This document shows positions 1 to 6,193 of a stretch of DNA of 10,424 bases, in pieces. The notes beneath the pieces are model-generated. The model was not told where the DNA came from, did no database searches, and was given only the letters and a program-made list of their open reading frames with translations. The stretch comes from Tannerella sp. (GTDB lineage: Bacteria; Bacteroidota; Bacteroidia; Bacteroidales; Tannerellaceae), in the NCBI GenBank assembly GCA_031279875.1, contig JAITHS010000174.1, positions 1-10,424 on the forward strand. The letters run 5' to 3'. Every line of letters starts with the position of its first letter. Positions within the stretch are counted from its first letter, which is position 1. A program made the translations under genes and the position numbers.

Positions 1-62
1 TAAAGCGCGGAGATAATCCGGAAGAAATGAATCCATGGGTTTTAATATATCATTTAAAATGA
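1..62 (+). CDS. Possible C-terminal end of a convergent gene (partial)
   Basis: From position 3 a plus-strand frame reads 19 residues, including RGDNPEEMNPWVLIYHLK, and stops with TGA at 60-62. Composition and codon choice (GAA, AAT, TTA, ATA) look protein-like, and a convergent gene ending here would fit the hairpin at 127-162 as a shared terminator. The fragment is too short to name. It overlaps an opposing minus-strand open frame listed separately; at most one is likely real. Confidence 0.3.
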   Translation, partial: KRGDNPEEMNPWVLIYHLK

Positions 63-117
63 CGAATGCCCTGTTCGTTAACACCCTCGTCTCCTTTCTG
101 CCCGTTAAAGAGCGCAT
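1..117 (-). CDS. Possible small or partial open frame running off the left edge
   Basis: A minus-strand frame begins with ATG at 115-117 (MRSLTGRKETRV) and remains open for 39 codons to the window edge; without requiring that ATG it is open back to an in-frame TAA at 142-144. Residues such as TNRAFVILNDILKPMDSFL look protein-like, but codon use (AGG, GAG, GTC) differs somewhat from the operon genes. It has no clear ribosome-binding site, lies beyond the putative terminator, and conflicts with the plus-strand fragment. I cannot assign a family. Confidence 0.27.
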   Translation of the reverse strand, partial: MRSLTGRKETRVLTNRAFVILNDILKPMDSFLPDYLRAL

Positions 118-126
118 CACACCGAC

Positions 127-162
127 AACCGCTTGCAGGGTTTAAAACCACTGCAAGCGGTT
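127..162 (-). terminator. Perfect 12-bp inverted repeat, probable 3' end of the operon
   Basis: AACCGCTTGCAG (127-138) and CTGCAAGCGGTT (151-162) are exact reverse complements with a 12-base spacer. Part of the spacer (GGTTT versus AAACC) could pair too, with one bulged A. The stem begins 11 bases after the last stop codon of the operon, the expected place for a transcription terminator. Neither strand has a T-run after the stem, so it is not a classical intrinsic terminator; it could act as a 3' stabilising hairpin or a bidirectional boundary between convergent genes. Confidence 0.55.
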
Positions 163-173
163 CCTTGTCTCCT

Positions 174-1496
174 CTACTCCGTCAGTTGCTTCGCTAATAC
201 GGGGTTGTCGGTGGTGATGAAGTCAACGCCGAGCAGGATGGCATTGTTGAGGTCGGATGCGGAGTTTACTGTCCAGATGTTTACGGTCATTCCGAGATCG
301 TGAGCTTGTTTGACCCATTCGGGGTGGGAAGAGTTGAGGATAGAGAAAGTATAATCCAAGCCTTTGATGCCGAGTTCGTGAAGTTGTGCGGGGGTACGGT
401 CGCCGTTGAGGTATGCTACGATAGCGTTAGGTTGGAGTTGGAGTATTTTTTTGCAGTTTTCGAGGTCAAAAGCGATGTATTCAACCATGTTGGTCATACC
501 GGCAGCGTTTACGAGGCGGATGCACTCTTCGGTTACGGCGTTGTTGCGGTCGCGAGTGCTGTGGGTTTTGATTTCGAGGATAAGTTTGGTAGAAGATTTT
601 TTGCCCTGTTCGAGATAATCTTCGAGTGTTGGCATTGTTTCGCCGTTTGCAAGTTTGAGGTTTTTAACTTGGTCGTAGGTAGAAGTTTGGATAGTAACGC
701 CGCCGAAAGAAGCGTCGTGATTGAGTATCACTCTGCCGTCGGTTGTAATCCAGACGTCAAATTCGGAGCCATAGATATTTAGTTTTTGCGCTTCTTCGAG
801 CGATTTTATTGAATTTTGTGCCGAGCCGGAGATATTCCAATGTCCGCGATGAGCAATAACTTTGGTCTTGAAAACAGGCGGATTATCAACTATTGTAGCG
901 TCTTGGGTGATAGTAACATCCCACGTTTTGTCGGGATAATCGGTTAATTTGAAACGGATAAACGTCAACCGTCCGGCGCCAGTATTGGCAGGAGCTGTGA
1001 GAGTGAGTGATGTGGCTGTTTTTTCGGTTTCGGTAAGCCAAGCATCACCGGAGTTGGTATAATCCCATGCTTCGCCGTTGGAGGCAATCTGAAAAGAAAC
1101 CGTACCGCCGTTTTCGCCGATTTGAACATTGTCGTAGGCTATCGACAGCGATGGTTTGTAAGCATTTTGCAGAATTATGACGTTAGCGCAAACGATTTCG
1201 CCGACATAAAATGAGAGTTGTGATTTGCGGTCTTGCTGCAAAGTATTAGGCTCAACCGTTATTGTTATTGAGCCGTTGGTACCTTCCGAGATGTCGGTTT
1301 TCACCCATGATTCGTTAGCCGCTGCGAGCCAAGAACTTTCGGATTTAACGGTAATAGTTTTGGTAGCGCCCTGCACATCGGCTACGATAATATACGTATC
1401 TAATGATACTTCGGGATTTTTTTTGTCATCTTCGCCGCATGACGCTAATAATGAGGCTAAACCTGCCGTCAGCGCAATAATTAAGAATTTTTTCAT
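174..1496 (-). CDS. Surface lipoprotein with two BACON domains and a glycerophosphodiester phosphodiesterase domain
   Basis: A 440-residue lipoprotein. The signal peptide ends LLASC (Cys20), followed by GEDDKK, an acidic run suggesting export to the cell surface. Two BACON-type domains occupy about 30-111 and 117-201; the GDPD TIM barrel fills about 211-440. Catalytic signatures are intact: AHRG (His216, Arg217), SEFDV (Glu245, Asp247), NHD (His260) and LEIK (Glu308, Lys310), plus the late VNIWTVN and DFITTDNP motifs. GDPD enzymes hydrolyse glycerophosphodiesters to glycerol 3-phosphate and an alcohol, using two histidines and a metal held by acidic residues. The usual PEN motif after HRG is replaced by SAQNS. 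This is the only recognisable enzyme in the operon. I chose the ATG at 1494-1496 because the signal peptide starts there; an upstream GTG at 1557-1559 would overlap the preceding gene and bury the signal peptide. Actual substrate unknown. Confidence 0.93.
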   Translation of the reverse strand: MKKFLIIALTAGLASLLASCGEDDKKNPEVSLDTYIIVADVQGATKTITVKSESSWLAAANESWVKTDISEGTNGSITITVEPNTLQQDRKSQLSFYVGEIVCANVIILQNAYKPSLSIAYDNVQIGENGGTVSFQIASNGEAWDYTNSGDAWLTETEKTATSLTLTAPANTGAGRLTFIRFKLTDYPDKTWDVTITQDATIVDNPPVFKTKVIAHRGHWNISGSAQNSIKSLEEAQKLNIYGSEFDVWITTDGRVILNHDASFGGVTIQTSTYDQVKNLKLANGETMPTLEDYLEQGKKSSTKLILEIKTHSTRDRNNAVTEECIRLVNAAGMTNMVEYIAFDLENCKKILQLQPNAIVAYLNGDRTPAQLHELGIKGLDYTFSILNSSHPEWVKQAHDLGMTVNIWTVNSASDLNNAILLGVDFITTDNPVLAKQLTE

Positions 1497-1521
1497 TATG
1501 AGAAATTTTTTAAATTTTAAA

Positions 1522-3240
1522 TTACGGTTTGATTTGGTTCCACAAAGAAGTAACTTCACTATCGGTAAGCGGATTATTAAACATTCGGGCTATAACTAAC
1601 CTGCCTTTGAAGCATCCTTCGCCTGTGAGAGCAGATACCGACGCGCCGCCCGGGTCGGCGCCAAGTGTAATAAACATAGAGTTTGAATGTCGGAAAGCGC
1701 CGGGCGCATCCGTTTCTTTTACTAACTGACCGTTGAGATATGTCCTGACTTTTTTGTTTGTTGCATCAAAGACGCCAACAACGTGATAATAAGACTTTCC
1801 GTCGGGTTTGACCTGTGTATCGGCAAATTTGTATCCTCCGTCATGTGAGAGGAACGAAATAAAGTTTCCTGCCGACGAGTTACGGATAAGGTATCCGGTA
1901 CCTCCGCTGCCCATTGTACTGAACCATTTTGTTTCGTTAGATACGGCGGCGGCAGTATAGTCAACGTCAAATTTAATGAGACATTCAAACGAGTGTCCGT
2001 CGGCCAAATTATCTTTAAACGCTTGATTTGAAATGTAATCGAAGTAGTAAAAATCGCCGTTGGCAGATGTTGTATTATTCGCATTACCTGCTTTGGGATT
2101 AAAAACAGCTTCATAACGTTTGTAAGTTTTGTTGTAAGAAACTGTTGTTGTATGGTCGATGTCTCGGTGCGCAATTGTGTAATTGTTGGCCGAAGCGTCG
2201 GTAGCCGAGAGGTCGGGGTTGAAAACAGCGTCAAACAAATTGCCGTTAAAAGCGTCGGTCTTAACTTCCGGGCGTTTGAGTTTGAGGTTGCGCACTTCGG
2301 TAGGTTGGGTGAGCGAAATTTCAGTGTTTTTGGGTTTGACCGTCCAGTAAAGAGATTTTCCGGCGTTAGAATTGATACCGGCTTTAAACAACTCTTTATC
2401 AAGCAATATCGACGCGACTGTTTGACTGTTGCCTGCCGTTTCGATCGATAATAGCGGATTGTTCATATCTTCCGAAGCGCTTATCAGGAAGATAAAATTG
2501 CTTTCGATATTAGTTGAAGTCCAGTCGAAGTTGATATTTTCGCTTTCGCCGAGATTAATTTCTTCTTCCGCCGGTTTTCCGAGAGTGATAAATTGCGGCA
2601 AAACGGCTTTATCCTGCGAAACGACTATTTGGGCAGTACATTGCGGGTAATTGGTGAGTTTGAGAGTGATAGTTGCCGTTCTTAACGAACTTTTGTTAGC
2701 GTTAGCCAAGAATTTCAGTCCTGTCGGCGATTTTTCCGCCTGTATGAGCCAGTCGCTTGCGGGGTTAGAATATTCCCAGTCGTCGCCGTTGGTAGCAACA
2801 GAAAACTCTGCTCTTCCGCCGTTGCCGTCAATTTGAGCCGAAGCCGGTGTAACAACGATATTAGCTCCGTATCCGGTCTGTGCTACGGGAATCATTACAA
2901 CTTCGTCCATACCCATCATAAAAGATATTTCGATATTGCGGTTGCTGACGGTAGTATTTTTGTCAATAAAAATTGTTGCCGAAGCGTCTCCATTACCCGA
3001 CGACGGACTAATCTGCAACCACCGTGTACCGGAACCGTGCAGAACTATCGACCATGCGCCGTTGGCTTTGATTTGAAACGTTTTCATTGTCCCTGTCGCA
3101 TCAACGGCGATTGAAGATACTGCGTTTCCGTCTAATGAAACCGACATGGTGTGTTTGCTTTCGGGGTCGTCTTTGCTGCAAGCACATAATATAAGCATTA
3201 TCGCAAATGCTGATATATAATATTTATTTTTTTTCATCAT
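1522..3240 (-). CDS. Lipoprotein with two BACON domains, SusE-like module and C-terminal LamG domain
   Basis: A 572-residue lipoprotein with no catalytic motif seen. The signal peptide has lipobox LCAC (Cys21), followed by SKDDPE, a match to the acidic export signal of surface lipoproteins in Bacteroidetes. Two BACON-type beta domains follow (about 34-122, with GTRWLQISPSSG; and about 128-209, with DDWEYSN and KLTNYP). Residues about 215-325 form a further beta-sandwich (INFDWTS, then LYWTVKPKN) resembling the SusE/Fn3-like modules of surface glycan-binding proteins. The C-terminal 240 residues contain a LamG/concanavalin A-like domain (SFECLIKFDV, YYHVVGVFDATNKKVRTYLNG, LVIARMFNNPLTDSEV). 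The architecture suggests a binding protein that presents substrate to the SusC/D pair and the GDPD. It starts with tandem ATG codons 15 bases after the upstream stop; the first is used here, but the second would change only one residue. Ligand unknown; the third-domain assignment is the weakest part. Confidence 0.86.
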   Translation of the reverse strand: MMKKNKYYISAFAIMLILCACSKDDPESKHTMSVSLDGNAVSSIAVDATGTMKTFQIKANGAWSIVLHGSGTRWLQISPSSGNGDASATIFIDKNTTVSNRNIEISFMMGMDEVVMIPVAQTGYGANIVVTPASAQIDGNGGRAEFSVATNGDDWEYSNPASDWLIQAEKSPTGLKFLANANKSSLRTATITLKLTNYPQCTAQIVVSQDKAVLPQFITLGKPAEEEINLGESENINFDWTSTNIESNFIFLISASEDMNNPLLSIETAGNSQTVASILLDKELFKAGINSNAGKSLYWTVKPKNTEISLTQPTEVRNLKLKRPEVKTDAFNGNLFDAVFNPDLSATDASANNYTIAHRDIDHTTTVSYNKTYKRYEAVFNPKAGNANNTTSANGDFYYFDYISNQAFKDNLADGHSFECLIKFDVDYTAAAVSNETKWFSTMGSGGTGYLIRNSSAGNFISFLSHDGGYKFADTQVKPDGKSYYHVVGVFDATNKKVRTYLNGQLVKETDAPGAFRHSNSMFITLGADPGGASVSALTGEGCFKGRLVIARMFNNPLTDSEVTSLWNQIKP

Positions 3241-3255
3241 TAATAAGCTTTTAAA

Positions 3256-4116
3256 TTAATTATCGTCTGTTTTGGGAGCAAGAATATTAGTCAGTGTTTC
3301 GGAAATAACTTTGCCTTTATAACTGTAATTGAGTTCAAATTGCATCGTTAACCTGTTGTATTTACTGCCGCCGAGGTCGTTGACTACGGCGTTTTTCCAC
3401 GGAGATATCGAAACGCTACCGTTGTCCGATATTGTCAGTATCATTTGGTTGTTCATATCGTCGGCTTCGGCGTCGTGAATCGGCAGTCTGACAGACGTTT
3501 TCGACATGGCTTTCAAATTAGTCTGTATCGTGCGAACAACCGGACGTATATCTTCCGACGCAGGCACTTCAACGGAACTTCCCGCAAACTCGCCGGAAAA
3601 ATCATTGACCAAACGAATTTCATACAAAATGACTTTCAGTTGCTGATTAACCTCATAACCGGCGCTGTTGGCCGACAGGCACAGAGGCAGGGCATAATAT
3701 TTGTCGGGGTCAAGACCTTTCTCATCAAAGGGAATGTCAAACGTTCCGTACTGTGTACCTGCTTTGATGGTAACGTATGGTGATTCCGACCATGTATAGT
3801 TTGTTTCGGGCAACATCAATCGGGCAATATATTCCGAATTTATAGCGGTATTGAGGCTGTTGAGCGAATCCAATACATAAGGGTCAATCATCAGACGTAC
3901 TTTTACATCTTTTTTGATCGGTTCCGATGAAGCACAGTAAACCGAGATAACGATATTATTGTTGGTAGCTTCAAAAAAGTGGTCGCCAACATAATTAGGC
4001 CCGTTTACGATAAAAAGGGTCTTCTTGTACTGCTCTCCGAAGTCCACGTTTCCGTTGCAGGCGGCAAACAGAAACAAACTGCATGTGGCGCTCAAAAATT
4101 TTATCTTTGTTGTCAT
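3256..4116 (-). CDS. DUF1735/DUF4361-type (BT_3987-like) lipoprotein
   Basis: A 286-residue lipoprotein. The signal peptide ends in the lipobox FAAC with Cys20. Residues about 30-165 resemble DUF1735 (BT_3987-like N-terminal domain): a beta-sandwich beginning KKTLFIVNG, with VKVRLMIDPYVLDSLN and YVTIKAGTQYGTFDIPFD. Residues about 170-282 resemble DUF4361, with NDFSGEFAGS, LKAMSKTSVRLP, DNGSVSISPW and LNYSYKGKVISETLTNIL. This pairing is a common product of the gene after susD in Bacteroidetes polysaccharide utilization loci and is presumed to be a surface ligand-binding protein; in some proteins DUF1735 is fused to a GH18 or LamG domain, but here no catalytic domain follows. The residues after Cys (NGNVDFG) lack the acidic cluster seen in the two downstream lipoproteins, so surface export is less clear. 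Domain calls are from recalled motifs. Confidence 0.85.
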   Translation of the reverse strand: MTTKIKFLSATCSLFLFAACNGNVDFGEQYKKTLFIVNGPNYVGDHFFEATNNNIVISVYCASSEPIKKDVKVRLMIDPYVLDSLNSLNTAINSEYIARLMLPETNYTWSESPYVTIKAGTQYGTFDIPFDEKGLDPDKYYALPLCLSANSAGYEVNQQLKVILYEIRLVNDFSGEFAGSSVEVPASEDIRPVVRTIQTNLKAMSKTSVRLPIHDAEADDMNNQMILTISDNGSVSISPWKNAVVNDLGGSKYNRLTMQFELNYSYKGKVISETLTNILAPKTDDN

Positions 4117-4130
4117 ATATTTTATCTTTA

Positions 4131-4148
4131 AATGTTAAAAAATGTTAA
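4131..4148. repeat. Short direct repeat at the junction between the SusD and DUF1735 genes
   Basis: AATGTTAA occurs at 4131-4138 and again at 4141-4148, ten bases apart; the second copy overlaps the SusD stop codon. The spacing is one helical turn, but in such an AT-rich junction this may be chance. No promoter or known operator motif was recognised around it. Confidence 0.3.
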
Positions 4149-6175
4149 TAACCGATTAATTGATCGAGATTATAATTTTTGTCGATTTCGTGTTTCGGGA
4201 CAGGCCAGAAAGTCATACGAGTAGTAAAGACTTTGTAGAGGAAACTTCGTTCCGTCGCACGTGAGATGTAATAATAATCGTCCGGTGCGGTACTTCTTGC
4301 ATTGAGATTAAGCCCCATAATAGGCTCATTTTCATGCTTTATCGCTGTTTTGTTACGTCGGATGTCAAAATAGCGTCGTCCTTCCCACATCATTTCGATG
4401 AGCCGTTCGTGTTCGATAAGCGTACGCATTTTTGCTTTATTGCTTACGTCGGCAGCAGTAATTCCGGGTAATCCGGCACGGTGTCGAATAAGATTAAAAA
4501 CCCGCATCATTTCTTGCTGATTGCGCGATACGGTTACATCGCCTACGGTGTGGCTGCCGTCGAGTTCGTTCATTGCTTCCACATAGTTGAGGTAAACTTC
4601 CGCCATACGGTAGTTGATAGCGTATTTCTTTTTGCGTCGTCCTCCGCTCAACCACGAATCTTCGTAATGAGTAAACTTGCGACAGAGGTATCCCGTCATG
4701 GGGTATTCTTCGCCGAGCGCGGAAGGTCGTTGCGCCGCCGCTTCTTTACCGCTTACGGAGTTGGCGAAATATTTTGCTACTTTGCCGTCGGCGCCTACAA
4801 GGTCGGGTCGCGTTGAAGTAGAAGGATAATACGAGTTATTAAAAGCCACAGTAGCATAAAATCGCGGTTCACGGTTAGCATACCACTTGCGCGTTCCTGT
4901 CACAAGAGTAAAGCCGTCGGTAGTGCGTTCGCCCGACCATGTAGAATCGAGTTCGGTATAACCCGACGCCTCGTAAGGGAAATCGGCGCTTGAATTATTT
5001 ATATCGCGTCCGTCGGCCATCAAATAAGCATCAACGATGCGTTGCGGAAAAAACATGCCGCTCCAACCGTCTATCATACCCGGATCCATGTAACGTGTAT
5101 AGTCGTTGAGGTCGGAATTTTGAATTGTAAAGAGCAGTTCTATATTTGTTGAAGCCTGTACGCATTCGCCGTCAAACATATCCTTATAAGAATGGAAGTG
5201 GTCGATGCCGCCGACGCCGTTAGGGAACGGAGCAAGTTCGGCTTCGGGAACAGGCGGTACGGGCGTATTTAATTTTGCCGTTACGGTATATAAATCGTTA
5301 GGTTTTATATCCACAAGTTCTTTGGCTGCTGCGGCTGCTTTTGCCCATTTCTCCATACTGAAAACAGGGTTGAGATAAGGCACTCCGGCATTGTTTTTCC
5401 ACGCGGCAAACTCGCTGTTTGAGCCGTTGTAGAGCGGGCTGGCGGTATAAAGCGTAAGACGCGACATAACGGCGCGGGCAGCATTTTTTGTTGCCTTTCC
5501 TATTTCCGACACATCAAGGCGTGCGTCCGGCAATAACTCGATAGCCTGTCGCAAGAGGCCTTCGACATAATTGCTGCACTCGTCCCATGTACTGCGTTCT
5601 ATCATCAACTTGTCGATAGGCGTATCGAAATCGACCGGTTCATTAGGCACAACAGGAACGGGACCCCATGCCAGCATCAGTTCAAAATAAATATTGGCTT
5701 TGATAAAGGTCGCTTCGCCGATCCATTCCTGTCGGCGAATAGGCGTTACTTCTTTGCATTCGTTGATGCGCATCAAAAAAGTATTGGCTCTGCGGATGCC
5801 TTCATAAAAGTAATCCCAGCGGTCGTATCCGGAGTATTGTTCCGGCGTTAATTCGCCGTTGCAGAACATGGCGTAGTTTTGTCCTGTTCCGCCGCGTTTG
5901 TAGCCCGGCACGCAATCGTCGCTGATAGCGCCCCACGGCATTGTGTTTGGACGCGCATTATAACGATACGAGCCGTTATCTATAATGTAACCGTAAAGAT
6001 TGTGCAAATACGCTTGTGCGTATTCCTGTTTTGAAAAAACCGTGTCCAGCGTAAACAGGTCGGTAATATAAGGCTCTATATCCAAAAAGTCGCATGATGA
6101 AAAGGATATTGCTTCTCCGATGATAAAAGCCACAATCGGAGCGGATTTCAATTTTCTTTTTATATAATCAATCAT
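4145..6175 (-). CDS. SusD/RagB-family outer-membrane nutrient-binding lipoprotein
   Basis: A 676-residue protein, somewhat longer than the roughly 500-600 usual for SusD. The N-terminus has basic residues (KRKLK), a hydrophobic stretch and a loose lipobox FSSC with the lipidated Cys at 28, followed by DFLDIEP, the typical start of mature SusD proteins. The N-terminal TPR-containing region spans about 30-230 (DYFYEGIRRANTFL; GEATFIKANIYFELMLAWG is characteristic). The C-terminal SusD/RagB region carries EMMWEGRRYFDIRRNKTA (about 594-611) and ends with WPVPKHEID (about 657-665) and KNYNLDQLIGY, all family hallmarks. It is expected to sit on the outer surface of the outer membrane as the lid of the SusC barrel and to bind the substrate. 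The ATG start 18 bases after the susC stop fits the signal peptide. Ligand unknown. Confidence 0.96.
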   Translation of the reverse strand: MIDYIKRKLKSAPIVAFIIGEAISFSSCDFLDIEPYITDLFTLDTVFSKQEYAQAYLHNLYGYIIDNGSYRYNARPNTMPWGAISDDCVPGYKRGGTGQNYAMFCNGELTPEQYSGYDRWDYFYEGIRRANTFLMRINECKEVTPIRRQEWIGEATFIKANIYFELMLAWGPVPVVPNEPVDFDTPIDKLMIERSTWDECSNYVEGLLRQAIELLPDARLDVSEIGKATKNAARAVMSRLTLYTASPLYNGSNSEFAAWKNNAGVPYLNPVFSMEKWAKAAAAAKELVDIKPNDLYTVTAKLNTPVPPVPEAELAPFPNGVGGIDHFHSYKDMFDGECVQASTNIELLFTIQNSDLNDYTRYMDPGMIDGWSGMFFPQRIVDAYLMADGRDINNSSADFPYEASGYTELDSTWSGERTTDGFTLVTGTRKWYANREPRFYATVAFNNSYYPSTSTRPDLVGADGKVAKYFANSVSGKEAAAQRPSALGEEYPMTGYLCRKFTHYEDSWLSGGRRKKKYAINYRMAEVYLNYVEAMNELDGSHTVGDVTVSRNQQEMMRVFNLIRHRAGLPGITAADVSNKAKMRTLIEHERLIEMMWEGRRYFDIRRNKTAIKHENEPIMGLNLNARSTAPDDYYYISRATERSFLYKVFTTRMTFWPVPKHEIDKNYNLDQLIGY

Positions 6176-6193
6176 AATTTGAAGGCTTAATTG

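Noticed and set aside
300..782. 160-codon open frame on the plus strand.
   Set aside because: It lies entirely antisense to the GDPD domain, whose conserved catalytic motifs prove the minus-strand frame; it shows no recognisable domain.
1497..1559. Upstream GTG start that would extend the GDPD lipoprotein by 21 residues.
   Set aside because: It overlaps the end of the preceding gene and would place a non-signal stretch before a clear lipoprotein signal peptide starting at the ATG at 1494-1496.
1722..2402. 226-codon open frame on the minus strand in another register.
   Set aside because: It overlaps the BACON/LamG gene in a shifted frame, and its translation is low-complexity (rich in Thr, Leu, Pro) with no domain signature. 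I see no sign of a frameshift, since the main frame is continuous.
6176..6193. Possible promoter or attenuator between the SusC and SusD genes.
   Set aside because: The gap is only 18 bases, with no TAnnTTTG-type Bacteroidetes promoter element and no hairpin.
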